Source of the DNA: Amycolatopsis iheyensis | GTDB lineage: Bacteria; Actinomycetota; Actinomycetes; Mycobacteriales; Pseudonocardiaceae | Length of the DNA stretch: 64,000 nt | Direction of reading: 5' to 3' | Assembly: GCF_024703995.1 (NCBI RefSeq) | Contig: NZ_JAMXQV010000013.1 | Location: forward strand, 1-64,000 | In this document: positions 41,390 to 49,702 of the stretch, piece by piece | How the letters are laid out: every line of letters starts with the position of its first letter | Numbering within the stretch: the stretch's first letter is position 1 | Made by a program: the position numbers and the translations under genes | The notes under the pieces: generated by a model | Databases searched by the model: none | What the model was told of the DNA's origin: nothing | The model's input: only the letters and a program-made list of their open reading frames with translations

Positions 41390-42541
41390 GTGCCGCTGCA
41401 ACTCCCGAAGAGCTCCTGGAGCACGACCGAGCTCGAAGACCTCCGCGAGCTGTCGCGGTCGTTCCTGCAGAAGGAGGCCGTCCCGCACCAGGAACGCTGG
41501 GCCGCCGACAAGAAGGTCGACCGCGAGTTCTGGACCAAGGCCGGCGAGGTCGGCCTGCTCTGCCTGTCCATCCCCGAGGAGTACGGCGGAGGCGGCGGCA
41601 CGTTCGCCCACGAAGCCGTGCTCTACGAGGAGCAGGCCCGCGCCGGCGACAGCGCGTGGGGCGTGACCGTCCACAACGGAATCGTCGCGCACTACCTGCT
41701 CGCCTACGCCTCGGAAGAGAAGAAGCGCGAGTGGCTGCCCAAGATGGCCAGCGGCGAGCTGGTCGGCGCGGTCGCGATGACCGAACCCGGCACCGGCTCG
41801 GACCTGCAGGGGATCAAGACCCGCGCGGTGCGCGACGGCGACCACTACGTGATCAACGGCGCGAAGACGTTCATCACCAACGGGTTCCACGCCGGCCTGG
41901 TCGTCGTCGCGGTGAAGACCGACCCGGACGCGGGCGCGCAGGGCGTCTCGCTGATCGTGGTCGAAACCGACACGCCGGGCTTCCGCCGCGGCCGCGTCCT
42001 CGACAAGGTCGGCCTCAAGGGCCAGGACACCGCCGAGCTGTTCTTCGACGACGTCCGCGTGCCGGCCGCCAACCTCCTCGGCGACGCCGAGGGCCAGGGC
42101 TTCTTCCAGCTGATGATGCAGCTGCCGCAGGAACGGCTGATCATCGCCGTCACCGCGGTGGCCGGCCTGGAGGCCGCGGTCGACCTCACGCTCGAGTACA
42201 CCAAGGAGCGCACGGCGTTCGGCCGGCCGATCTTCAACTTCCAGAACACGAAGTTCACCCTCGCCGAGGCGGCCACCGAAGCGGCGGTGTCGCGCGCTTT
42301 CCTCGACCAGTGCATCGAACGCCACCTGCGCGGTGAACTGGACGTCCAGGGCGCGGCGATGGCGAAGCTGTGGACGACCGAGCGCGTCAACAAGGTCATC
42401 GACGACTGCGTGCAGCTCTTCGGCGGCTACGGCTACATGACCGAGTACCCGATCGCGCGCGCCTGGGCCGACGTCCGGATCTCCCGGATCTTCGGCGGCA
42501 CCAGCGAGATCATGAAGGAAATCATCTCCCGCTCGCTCTGA
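41390..42541 (+). CDS. Acyl-CoA dehydrogenase
   Basis: A 383-residue flavoenzyme that introduces the alpha-beta double bond in an acyl-CoA. VGAVAMTEPGTGSDLQGIKT and HYVINGAKTFITNG are the FAD-binding strands, YTKERTAFGRPIFNFQNTKF and FGGYGYMTEYPIARAWADVR follow, and the catalytic base is in RISRIFGGTSEIMKEIIS. The GTG at 41390 follows AGGAGG. It is followed 13 bp later by the racemase gene, so the two form an operon for breakdown of branched-chain or methyl-branched acids. The chain length is not determined. Confidence 0.9.
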   Translation: MPLQLPKSSWSTTELEDLRELSRSFLQKEAVPHQERWAADKKVDREFWTKAGEVGLLCLSIPEEYGGGGGTFAHEAVLYEEQARAGDSAWGVTVHNGIVAHYLLAYASEEKKREWLPKMASGELVGAVAMTEPGTGSDLQGIKTRAVRDGDHYVINGAKTFITNGFHAGLVVVAVKTDPDAGAQGVSLIVVETDTPGFRRGRVLDKVGLKGQDTAELFFDDVRVPAANLLGDAEGQGFFQLMMQLPQERLIIAVTAVAGLEAAVDLTLEYTKERTAFGRPIFNFQNTKFTLAEAATEAAVSRAFLDQCIERHLRGELDVQGAAMAKLWTTERVNKVIDDCVQLFGGYGYMTEYPIARAWADVRISRIFGGTSEIMKEIISRSL

Positions 42542-42554
42542 AAGGACCTCGATC

Positions 42555-43691
42555 ATGAAAGCCGGTCCGCTCAGCGGCCTGAAGGTGGTGGAGCTCGCCG
42601 GCCTCGCGCCCGGGCCGTTCGCCACGATGATCCTCTCCGACCTCGGCGCCGATGTCGTCCGCGTCGACCGCGCGACGCCGGGGCAGGACGTGCTCGGCAT
42701 CCCGGACGACCCGCTCGCCCGGGGCCGCCGGTCGGTCGGCATCAACACCAAGACGCCCGAGGGCATCGAGCTGGTGCTGAAGCTGTGCGACACGGCCGAC
42801 GTCCTCGTCGAGCCCTTCCGCCCGGGGGTCGCCGAACGGATCGGGCTCGGCCCCGACGTCGTGCACGCCCGCAACCCGCGGCTGGTCTACGGCCGGATGA
42901 CGGGCTGGGGCCAGGACGGCCCGCTCGCGACGGCCGCCGGGCACGACATCAACTACATCGGGATCGCCGGCGCGCTCGAGCCGATCGGGCGCGCGGGCGA
43001 GCGGCCGGTGCCGCCGCTCAACCTCGTCGGCGACTTCGGCGGCGGCGGGCTGCTGCTGGCCATGGGCATCCTGGCCGCGTTGTACGAACGGAACACCTCC
43101 GGCCGCGGGCAGGTCGTCGACGCGTCGATGGTCGACGGCGCGGCCCTGCTCACCACGAGCCTGCACGGCATCAAGGCGGCCGGGCTGTGGTCCGAGGAGC
43201 GCGGCGAGAACATGCTGGACGGCGGCGCCCCGTTCTACGACACCTACGAGACCGCGGACGGCAAGTACGTCGCCGTCGGCGCGATCGAGATGCGGTTCTG
43301 GGGCGACCTGGTGAAGGTCCTCGAGCTCGACCCGGCGGAGCTGCCGCTGCACGTCGACAAGACGCAGTGGCCCCGGCTGCGCGAGATCGTGGCGGGCGCG
43401 ATCGCCAAGCACACCCGCGACGACCTCGTCGCCCGCGCCGAAGGCACCGACGCCTGCCTGACGCCGGTGCTCTCGCCGTTCGAAGCCGCTTCGCACCCGC
43501 ACAACGCGGCGCGCGGAACGTTCGTCGACATCGGCGGCACGGTCCAGCCGGCGCCGGCGCCGCGGTTCGACCGGACACCGCCGTCGACGCCGGAAGCACC
43601 GCGTGCCAAGGGATCCGACACCGAGGCCGTGCTCGCCGAACTGGGCGTCACGGACCTCGACGTCCTGCGGTCGGGTGGGGTGATCGCCTAG
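42555..43691 (+). CDS. mcr: Alpha-methylacyl-CoA racemase
   Basis: A 378-residue CaiB/BaiF family III CoA-transferase fold protein of the racemase branch: it inverts the (2R)/(2S) methyl centre of acyl-CoA so that beta-oxidation can continue. The catalytic His is in TAAGHDINYIGIAG and Asp in NLVGDFGGGGLLLAMG, as in M. tuberculosis MCR, with FYDTYETADGKYVAVGAIEM as the Glu segment. The N-terminus GLKVVELAGLAPGPFATMIL is typical. The ATG follows AAAGGACC. It is co-transcribed with the acyl-CoA dehydrogenase, and its stop overlaps the GNAT stop by four bases. Confidence 0.9.
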   Translation: MKAGPLSGLKVVELAGLAPGPFATMILSDLGADVVRVDRATPGQDVLGIPDDPLARGRRSVGINTKTPEGIELVLKLCDTADVLVEPFRPGVAERIGLGPDVVHARNPRLVYGRMTGWGQDGPLATAAGHDINYIGIAGALEPIGRAGERPVPPLNLVGDFGGGGLLLAMGILAALYERNTSGRGQVVDASMVDGAALLTTSLHGIKAAGLWSEERGENMLDGGAPFYDTYETADGKYVAVGAIEMRFWGDLVKVLELDPAELPLHVDKTQWPRLREIVAGAIAKHTRDDLVARAEGTDACLTPVLSPFEAASHPHNAARGTFVDIGGTVQPAPAPRFDRTPPSTPEAPRAKGSDTEAVLAELGVTDLDVLRSGGVIA

Positions 43692-44218
43692 TTCTTGTCG
43701 AAGTCGGAGCGCACGACCGAGTAGACGACGCTGTCGCGCCACTCGCCGTCCCGGAAGGCGTAGCCGCGAAGGACTCCTTCGCGGGTGAAGCCGGCCTTCT
43801 CGAGCGAGCGCTGTTCGGCGCGGTTGTCGATCTCGGTCGTCGCTTCGACCCGGTGGAGCTGGGTGTGCGCGAAGAGGTATTCGACGAGCAGGCGCTGGGC
43901 CTCGGTGCCGTAACCGTGGCCGCGGGCTTCGGGCGCCAGGACGAGGCCCATGTTCCAGCAGAAGGACGTCGGCCCGGTGCGGCTGCGGTGCCAGGAGACC
44001 AGGCCGAGGACGCGCCCGCCGAGCGTCGGCACGAGCATGCCGGAGTCGGTGGTGAGCATGCCCGTCTCGTGCCACCGGCGGCGCAGGTAGCCGGGATCGT
44101 GCCACCCGAACCACTGGTGCTCCCCGGCCGCGACGGGATCGTTGGTCAGCTGGTCGAGCAGCTCGAGATCGTCCTCGGCCACGGGCCGGAGCACGACTCT
44201 GTCGACATCGTCGTCCAT
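43688..44218 (-). CDS. GNAT-family N-acetyltransferase
   Basis: A 176-residue acetyltransferase of the RimJ/RimL type: VVLRPVAEDDLELLDQLTND, the acetyl-CoA loop LVLAPEARGHGYGTEAQRLL (R-G-x-G-x-G/A pattern) and the closing IDNRAEQRSLEKAGFTREGV. The acceptor could be an amino group of a protein, antibiotic or small molecule. The ATG is at 44218. It is convergent with the racemase gene (stop codons overlap), and the long palindrome of element B lies just upstream of it. Confidence 0.87.
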   Translation of the reverse strand: MDDDVDRVVLRPVAEDDLELLDQLTNDPVAAGEHQWFGWHDPGYLRRRWHETGMLTTDSGMLVPTLGGRVLGLVSWHRSRTGPTSFCWNMGLVLAPEARGHGYGTEAQRLLVEYLFAHTQLHRVEATTEIDNRAEQRSLEKAGFTREGVLRGYAFRDGEWRDSVVYSVVRSDFDKN

Positions 44219-44274
44219 CGGGAGACCTTATCGGCCGCTTGACCGGAATCGAGCGGGATTCCACTCGGTCGAGG

Positions 44275-44413
44275 CATCACCCGTGATCCGGGAGCCGACA
44301 CGCGTGATCAGAGGGTCGACACGCGTGATTGCAGGGTCGACACGACGCGGGCACCCCGCTTCGCCGTGTCGACCCCTCAATCACGCGTGTCGGCTTCCCC
44401 ATCACGGGTGATG
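44275..44413. repeat. Nested palindromic element B
   Basis: A 139-bp nested palindrome between the stop of the hydratase gene and the start of the GNAT gene. Outer arms CATCACCCGTGAT (44275-44287) and ATCACGGGTGATG (44401-44413) pair over 13 bp; AGCCGACACGCGTGAT (44293-44308) with its mirror (44380-44395) over 16 bp; GGGTCGACACG, present twice (44313 and 44334), with CGTGTCGACCC (44365-44375) over 11 bp. The unit word ACACGCGTGATTG is close to that of element A. Confidence 0.85.
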
Positions 44414-44422
44414 GCGTTCTGA

Positions 44423-45196
44423 TCACGTGAATGTGCCGTGGCGGCCCTCGCCGCCGGTGAAGCGGGCCGCGCCGTCGGCCGCTTCCGCGGCCAGGACCCC
44501 GGTGGCCATCGCGGCGGCGAACTCGGCCGTCAGCGCGTCCTCTTCGGACTTGCCCCACTGGCCGAGCGCCGAGGATCGGTCGCCGCGCAGGCAGACCTGC
44601 GGGAACGCCGCGATCTGGCGGGCCAGCTCCTGCGCCGCCGCAACCGCTTCCCCGGCCGGGACCAGGCGGTTCGCGAGACCGAGGGAAAGCGCCTCCTCGG
44701 CGTCGACCGGACGGCCGGTCAGGATCAGGTCCATCGCCCGCGACTGGCCGATCAGCCGCGGCAGCCGCACCGTGCCGCCGTCGATCAGCGGGACGCCCCA
44801 GCGGCGGCAGAACACCCCGAACACCGCCGTCGCGTCCGCGACCCGCAGGTCGCACCACAGCGCCAGCTCGAGCCCGCCCGCGACGGCGTGGCCGTGCACC
44901 GCCGCGATCACCGGTTTGCCGAGCGTCATCCGGGTGGGCCCCATCGGGCCGTCCCCGTCCGGGTGAGTGCGGTTCATCCGGTCGGTGCCGATGGCCTTCA
45001 GGTCGGCGCCCGCGCAGAACGCGCCACCCGACCCGGTGAGCACCGCGACGGCCGCGTCGTCGTCCGCGTCGAACGCCCGGAACGCGTCGGCCAGCTCGGC
45101 CGCGGTCGGGCCGTCGACGGCGTTGCGGGCGTCCGGCCGGTCGAGGGTGATCGTCGTCACCGGGCCGTCCCGCTCGACCAGCACGTTCCGGGACAT
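44423..45196 (-). CDS. Enoyl-CoA hydratase/isomerase family protein
   Basis: A 257-residue crotonase-fold enzyme acting on acyl-CoA. VTTITLDRPDARNAVDGPTA is the N-terminal signature, GAFCAGADLKAIG one oxyanion-hole element, and KPVIAAVHGHAVAGGLELAL, WCDLRVADATAVFGVFCRRW the other with the active-site region. At the usual Glu144/Glu164 positions of hydratases it shows other residues (GVPLIDGGTVRL), so hydration may not be its reaction. The ATG at 45196 follows AGGAG. It stands alone on this strand, divergent from a small membrane protein gene. Confidence 0.85.
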   Translation of the reverse strand: MSRNVLVERDGPVTTITLDRPDARNAVDGPTAAELADAFRAFDADDDAAVAVLTGSGGAFCAGADLKAIGTDRMNRTHPDGDGPMGPTRMTLGKPVIAAVHGHAVAGGLELALWCDLRVADATAVFGVFCRRWGVPLIDGGTVRLPRLIGQSRAMDLILTGRPVDAEEALSLGLANRLVPAGEAVAAAQELARQIAAFPQVCLRGDRSSALGQWGKSEEDALTAEFAAAMATGVLAAEAADGAARFTGGEGRHGTFT

Positions 45197-45299
45197 GGCG
45201 CTCCTAGGGGGTTGATCGGGGTGTCTTCCGGGCAATGCTTCCCTAGAGTATTGGCGTGGCCACTCCCAGGACGGGGACGGCGGACCGGGGAGGAAGCGC

Positions 45300-45467
45300 A
45301 TGTCGAGCGGGATGAAGAAGGTGCTCATCGTGGGCGTGGTCGCCCTCGTGCTGTTCTTCCTGATCACCCAGCCCCACCAGTCGGCCGACTTCGTGCACCG
45401 CGTCCTCGGCTGGCTCAAGGACGGCGCCGAAGCCATCGTCACGTTCTTCCGGACGCTCTTCTCCTGA
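45300..45467 (+). CDS. Small membrane protein, 55 residues
   Basis: A 55-residue protein with one hydrophobic helix (KKVLIVGVVALVLFFLITQP) after a short basic start, then an amphipathic helix (HRVLGWLKDGAEAIVTFFRT) that may lie on the membrane. The ATG at 45300 follows GGGGAGGAAGC, a good ribosome site. Short proteins with this K-K-L-hydrophobic start and FVHRVLGWLKDGA middle are common in actinomycetes; function is not known to me. It stands divergent from the hydratase gene. Confidence 0.72.
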   Translation: MSSGMKKVLIVGVVALVLFFLITQPHQSADFVHRVLGWLKDGAEAIVTFFRTLFS

Positions 45468-45827
45468 CCCCGAAGACCCGCTCACCGGCACCGCATCGGG
45501 CGACGCCGGTGGTCACCGTGCGTGTTAGCGGACGGTAAATCACTGAGTGTCACGAATCTCGGATTTCGGACCCAACGCTCGACCATCCGGGTGGATTGCG
45601 GCTGAAAACGCGCAGGTCGGCGAATTCGTGGGGGCCGGGGTCTGGCGAAGGAGACCACCCCGGCCCTACGGTGCTCACATTGCGTGATCGGGTGGTTCGC
45701 CCTCCCCCTCGGAGACCCCCGGTACGCAGGCAGTTTCCACTCAGCAAGGTGCAGGTTGGCGCGTGCGGCGCCACCGCGTGGGACAGGTGTCAGGGCCTGT
45801 CCGTCGGGGACCTACAAGGAGGCAGGG
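45468..45827. other. Intergenic region before the hypothetical gene
   Basis: No gene is supported in these 360 bases. A hairpin lies at 45632-45666 (GGGCCGGGGT pairs with ACCCCGGCCC). AGCGGACGGTAAATCACTGAG near 45528-45548 is AT-richer and may be a promoter. Confidence 0.45.
45632..45666. terminator. Hairpin in the intergenic region
   Basis: GGGCCGGGGT (45632-45641) pairs with ACCCCGGCCC (45657-45666) over 10 bp, with a 15-nt loop. It could end the transcript of the small membrane gene. Confidence 0.45.
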
Positions 45828-46310
45828 ATGACCGGAGATCCCGGAGTGGACGCGCTGATCCGGCAGTGGGCAGCCGAGCGCGAGCGGACTCCCGAAGAGC
45901 AGGAGGTCGACCGCATCGCTTCCGCGTGGCTGGCCGACGCTCCGGCGCAGGCCCCGGGCATCCCCGGCCAGCGTGCGCGGACCGGGCAGCAGCGGTTCGT
46001 CCCGGTCGAGTCGGCCGACCCCGGCTACCTCGACGCGATGCGCCGCCGGCTGCCGGACGTCCCCGAAGAGCTCCTCACCGCCGCCGCGGGCTGGTGGCAG
46101 ATGGTCGGCGGCGTCGCCGAGGCCGAGGAGTGGTGGGACGCCGGGCTCAGCCCGCTCGACCAGCGGGCCCTCGACTACCGGGCGGCCGGGCTCGCGCCGT
46201 CCGACCTGAGCCGCCGGCTCGGGCCGATGACCGTCCTGCAGCACCTGCGCCGCGGCAGCGCCCCGGCCTGGTGCGTGGCGCGGCTCGCGCGGCAGCAGAA
46301 GTCCGCCTGA
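45828..46310 (+). CDS. Hypothetical protein
   Basis: A 160-residue soluble protein rich in Ala, Arg and Trp (AERERTPEEQEVDRIASAWL, AAGWWQMVGGVAEAEEWWDA, GLAPSDLSRRLGPMTVLQHL). The C-terminal half, with DQRALDYRAAGLAPSDLSRR, looks like a helix-turn-helix-type fold, but I do not recognise a family. The ATG at 45828 follows AAGGAGG. It is followed by the transglycosylase gene about 120 bp later. No signal peptide is present. Confidence 0.65.
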   Translation: MTGDPGVDALIRQWAAERERTPEEQEVDRIASAWLADAPAQAPGIPGQRARTGQQRFVPVESADPGYLDAMRRRLPDVPEELLTAAAGWWQMVGGVAEAEEWWDAGLSPLDQRALDYRAAGLAPSDLSRRLGPMTVLQHLRRGSAPAWCVARLARQQKSA

Positions 46311-46432
46311 CGAGACGCTTCGACACGGCCGGGTGAACCGGCGTGGTGTGACGATGTCGGCGGCCCGCGTAACGCTAACCTGCGCGGGCTCGTTGACAGT
46401 TCGTCGACACCACGTTGGAGGACCGGAGTTTC

Positions 46433-47347
46433 GTGCGCACCAGGACCGGAAAGACCGAGGACGACCCGATCGACGCCGAAGTCGACGAAGCCGCCCCCGC
46501 CGCACCGGCACCGGCGCCGCGCTCCGCGAGTTTCGCGGTGCTCACCCGGCTGGTCGTGGTCGTCGCCGTGCTGGCCGTGGCCGGCGGCGGCGTCTGGCTC
46601 GTGACGCGCGCGTCGACGCCCGAAGCGAGTCCCACGACGACCGAAATCCCCGCCTTGCAGGTCAAGGCCGCCGACGTCCGCCCGGGGTCGATCGCCCCGG
46701 CCGGTGGCGCGGTGGCCGGCGGGGCCGAGCAGCAGACGTCCCCCCAGCAGGCCCGCAGCACCGGCCCGGCGACGCTCTCGCAGTGGGCGAGCCAGGTCGC
46801 CGCGGTCACGAACGTGCCGGCGCGGGCCCTGCAGGCCTACGGCAACGCCGAGCTGGCGATGCGCGCGGACCAGCCGAAGTGCCAGATCTCGTGGGCCACG
46901 CTCGCGGGCATCGGCCGGATCGAGTCCAACCACGGCCAGTACGCCGGCGCGGTGCTCGGCGCGGACGGCCGCCCGTCGAAGCCGATCATCGGCGTCCCGC
47001 TGGACGGCTCGGCCGGCGTCCAGGCGATCGGCGACACCGACGGCGGCCGCTACGACGGTGACGCGGCCGTCGACCGCGCGGTGGGCCCGATGCAGTTCAT
47101 CCCGAGCACGTGGCGCAAGTGGGCCTCGGACGGCAACGGTGACGGCCTCGGCGACCCCCAGCAGATCGACGACGCCGCCCTGGGCGCGGCCCGGTACCTG
47201 TGCGCCGGCGGCCGCGACATGGCGAGCCCGTCGGGCTGGTGGGCGGGAATCCTGTCGTACAACAACTCGACGGAGTACGCGCAGAAGGTGTTCGGCTTGG
47301 CTGACGGGTATGCGAAGGGTGCGCAGTCCGTCCGCAAACAGGGCTGA
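46433..47347 (+). CDS. Membrane-anchored lytic transglycosylase
   Basis: A 304-residue peptidoglycan-cleaving protein. One transmembrane helix (LTRLVVVVAVLAVAGGGVWL, about residue 40-60) anchors it, and a Pro/Thr/Gln linker leads to the SLT_2-type domain. The catalytic Glu is in LAGIGRIESNHGQYAGAV (about residue 165), followed by RAVGPMQFIPSTWRKWASDG, DGNGDGLGDPQQIDDAALGA and WAGILSYNNSTEYAQKVF. It probably trims the wall during growth. The GTG at 46433 follows GGAG; a TTG six codons upstream is an alternative. It stands alone in the same direction as its neighbours. Confidence 0.85.
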   Translation: MRTRTGKTEDDPIDAEVDEAAPAAPAPAPRSASFAVLTRLVVVVAVLAVAGGGVWLVTRASTPEASPTTTEIPALQVKAADVRPGSIAPAGGAVAGGAEQQTSPQQARSTGPATLSQWASQVAAVTNVPARALQAYGNAELAMRADQPKCQISWATLAGIGRIESNHGQYAGAVLGADGRPSKPIIGVPLDGSAGVQAIGDTDGGRYDGDAAVDRAVGPMQFIPSTWRKWASDGNGDGLGDPQQIDDAALGAARYLCAGGRDMASPSGWWAGILSYNNSTEYAQKVFGLADGYAKGAQSVRKQG

Positions 47348-47411
47348 GAGCCGGGACACCCGCTGCTCGGTCGGCCGTCGTGGCTCAGCGGGCCAGTGCT
47401 AGCGTCGAGGC

Positions 47412-47810
47412 GTGCCAGCCTCCCCGTCACCGGCCGCGTCCCCCTGGGGGCGGCGGATCGCGATCGTCGCGACCTGCCTGGTGAGCCTGCTCGTCTGCTG
47501 CGGGCTCGCCTGGTGGCAGTGGGACCGCTTCACCTCGGCGAACGGCACCTTCCAGAACCTCGGCTACGTCCTGCAGTGGCCGCTGTTCGGGCTCTTCCCC
47601 GCGTTCATGTTCTACCGGATCCGCAAGCTCCGGCAGAAGGCCGAAGCCGACGGCACCGCGGACGAGAAGCCGAAGCCCGCCCCGGTCGCCGAGGTGCCCG
47701 CCCCTCGCCCGCGTCCCGACGCGCACGTCACGGACGAGGACGAGGAGCTGGCCGCGTACAACCGTTACCTGCGCGAGCTCAACGCCCGCGACCAGCAGGC
47801 CGCCGAGTAA
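47412..47810 (+). CDS. Two-TM hypothetical protein
   Basis: A 132-residue membrane protein. Helix 1 is IAIVATCLVSLLVCCGLAWW, a short outside loop WDRFTSANGTFQNLGYVLQW follows, and helix 2 is PLFGLFPAFMFYRIRKLRQ. The tail is Pro-rich and then acidic (DEDEELAAYNRYLRELNARD), a pattern seen in the small proteins encoded before DUF3817 genes. Its function is unknown. A GTG starts it at 47412. The DUF3817 gene begins 10 bp after its stop, so the two are probably translated together and may form a complex. Confidence 0.78.
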   Translation: MPASPSPAASPWGRRIAIVATCLVSLLVCCGLAWWQWDRFTSANGTFQNLGYVLQWPLFGLFPAFMFYRIRKLRQKAEADGTADEKPKPAPVAEVPAPRPRPDAHVTDEDEELAAYNRYLRELNARDQQAAE

Positions 47811-47820
47811 GGATGACCCG

Positions 47821-48165
47821 ATGACCACCAGCACCGAAGGCGCCGCGCAGACCGCGGTGCCGCTGTCCGGCCCCCTGGTCCGGTTCCGCACCGCCGCCTA
47901 CGTCACCGGCGTCGGCCTGCTCGGCCTGTGCTTCGTGATGGTGCTGCGCTACGGCTTCGGCAACCCGACGCCGTCGGCGGTCTACTCGCCGATCCACGGC
48001 GTCCTCTACATGATCTACCTGGTGCTGACCATCGACCTGGCGATCAAGGCCCGCTGGTCGATCAAGGGCACCGTGCTCGTGCTGCTGGCCGGCTGCGTCC
48101 CGTTCGTCTCGTTCCTCGTCGAGCGCCGGGTGACGCACCGGGTCAAGGCCGGGCAGAAGCTGTAG
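47821..48165 (+). CDS. DUF3817 integral membrane protein
   Basis: A 114-residue membrane protein with three hydrophobic helices: FRTAAYVTGVGLLGLCFVMV, SPIHGVLYMIYLVLTIDLAI and GTVLVLLAGCVPFVSFLVER. The His-containing PIHG between the first two is the DUF3817 signature. The function is not known; related proteins sit in the plasma membrane of most actinomycetes. The ATG at 47821 follows AAGGATG. Its 3' end overlaps the MFS gene (convergent) by 23 bp. Confidence 0.87.
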   Translation: MTTSTEGAAQTAVPLSGPLVRFRTAAYVTGVGLLGLCFVMVLRYGFGNPTPSAVYSPIHGVLYMIYLVLTIDLAIKARWSIKGTVLVLLAGCVPFVSFLVERRVTHRVKAGQKL

Positions 48166-49567
48166 CCCGGCGGAACGTCAGCGCCACCAGGACCGTGCCC
48201 GCCGCGAACACCGCGGCCGTGGCGAACGCGGCGGTCATCCCGTCGACCGTGAGCGCGGCGCCCGTCGCCGTCGACGAGCGGGTCACCGAGCCGAACACCG
48301 TGATCAGCACGCCCAGGCCCAGCGTGCTGCCGACCTGCTGCATCGTCTGCAGCACGCCGCCCGCCGCGCCCGCGTCCTCGGTCGGCACCGTGGCCATCAC
48401 GATGACGTTGAGCGGCGCGAACGCCAGCCCGCCGCCCAGGCCCATCAGCAGCAGCGGCCCGAACAACGCCGGGAAGTACGCGCTGTCGGTGGTGAGCAAC
48501 GCGAGCCAGCCGACACCGCCGAGCATCAGCAGGGTGCCGGTGACGGCCAGCGGCTTCGGGCCGTAGCGGGGCAGCAGCCGCGGCACGAGCCGGCTCGTCG
48601 TGAAGATCAGCGCCGCCATCGGCAGGAACGCGAACCCGGTGGCCAGCGCCGCGAAGTGCCGGATGTCCTGCATGAACTGCGTGAGGAAGAAGAACATCGA
48701 CATCATCGCCATCGGGCCGAGGAAGAAGTTGACGTAGGCCGCGCTGCGGTCGCGGTCGGCGAACAGCCGCAGCGGGACCAGCGGCATCGCCGTGCGGGCT
48801 TCGATGGCGACGAACGCCGCCAGCAGCGCCAGGCCGCCGGCGAGTGAGCCGAGCGTGACCGGGTTGCCCCAGCCGTCGGACGCGGCGTGGGTGAAGGCGA
48901 ACACGAGCGAGCCGACGCCGAAGGTGCCGGTGATCGCGCCGGGCAGGTCCAGGTGCGCGGGCCGACGCTCGGGTTCGGGCACGAACCGCGGCGCGAGCAG
49001 GATGATCGCCAGGCCGAACGGCACGTTGATGAACAACGCCGCCCGCCACGAGATCCACTCGGTGAGCAGGCCGCCGACGATCAGGCCGATGGCGAACCCG
49101 CCGCTGGACATGGCGGAGAACAGCGCCAGCGCCCGGATGCGGGCCTTGGCCTCAGTGAACGTCGTCGCGACCAGCGCCAGGGTGCTCGGGCCGGCCATCG
49201 CGGCGCCGACCCCCTGCAGGGCACGCGCGGCGATGAGCAGCGCGGCCGAGTCGGCGAGCCCGCCGGCCAGGGACGCGAGGGTGAACAGGGCGGTGCCCGC
49301 GACGAACACCCGCCGCCGGCCGAAGAGGTCGCCGGCCCGGCCGCCGAGCAGCAGCAGGCCGCCGAAGACCAGGCTGTAGGCGGTCATCACCCAGGACAGG
49401 CCGGTGGGGGAGAACCCGAGGTCGGCCTGGATGCGCGGAAGCGCGACGTTCATGACGGTCGCGTCCAGGATGAGCATGAGCTGGCAGGTGAGGATGATCG
49501 CCAGGACCAGCCCGCTGCGGCGCGCCGGGGCAGGCTCGACCGCACGATGGATCGTTTGCTGGGACAA
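48143..49567 (-). CDS. MFS exporter, DHA2 (EmrB/QacA) type
   Basis: A 474-residue proton-coupled drug exporter with 14 predicted helices. Motif C/D1 is LDATVMNVALPRIQADLGFS in TM1, motif A is LLLGGRAGDLFGRRRVFVAG, and AARALQGVGAAMAGPSTLAL covers motif B. The start is taken as the TTG at 49567, six bases after GGGGGAG; an upstream GTG at 49615 would put an operator inside the coding region. It is divergent from a TetR gene. Three copies of GGAGANNNTCTCC lie in between, so the drug or metabolite it exports probably releases that repressor. Confidence 0.88.
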   Translation of the reverse strand: MSQQTIHRAVEPAPARRSGLVLAIILTCQLMLILDATVMNVALPRIQADLGFSPTGLSWVMTAYSLVFGGLLLLGGRAGDLFGRRRVFVAGTALFTLASLAGGLADSAALLIAARALQGVGAAMAGPSTLALVATTFTEAKARIRALALFSAMSSGGFAIGLIVGGLLTEWISWRAALFINVPFGLAIILLAPRFVPEPERRPAHLDLPGAITGTFGVGSLVFAFTHAASDGWGNPVTLGSLAGGLALLAAFVAIEARTAMPLVPLRLFADRDRSAAYVNFFLGPMAMMSMFFFLTQFMQDIRHFAALATGFAFLPMAALIFTTSRLVPRLLPRYGPKPLAVTGTLLMLGGVGWLALLTTDSAYFPALFGPLLLMGLGGGLAFAPLNVIVMATVPTEDAGAAGGVLQTMQQVGSTLGLGVLITVFGSVTRSSTATGAALTVDGMTAAFATAAVFAAGTVLVALTFRRATASARP

Positions 49568-49600
49568 GAGATACTCCCCCAAAGGAGCGCGAAGGTAAGT

Positions 49601-49613
49601 GGAGAGTTTCTCC
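49601..49613. promoter_or_regulatory. TetR operator 1
   Basis: GGAGAGTTTCTCC, an inverted repeat of GGAGA-N3-TCTCC. It is the copy nearest the exporter gene, about 34 bp from its start codon. Confidence 0.75.
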
Positions 49614-49635
49614 ACTTGGTACGACGCGATAATAT

Positions 49636-49648
49636 GGAGAGCGTCTCC
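49636..49648. promoter_or_regulatory. TetR operator 2
   Basis: GGAGAGCGTCTCC, same 5-3-5 arrangement, 35 bp from the centre of operator 1. It lies in the AT-richest part of the divergent region (GATAATATGG), probably over the exporter promoter. Confidence 0.8.
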
Positions 49649-49666
49649 GGATGCGCAAGTGAATTC

Positions 49667-49679
49667 GGAGAATCTCTCC
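49667..49679. promoter_or_regulatory. TetR operator 3
   Basis: GGAGAATCTCTCC, same arrangement, 31 bp from the centre of operator 2 and 23 bp before the TetR start. It would serve autorepression. Confidence 0.8.
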
Positions 49680-49702
49680 GGTTAAGTGGTGAGGAGGCCG
49701 GG

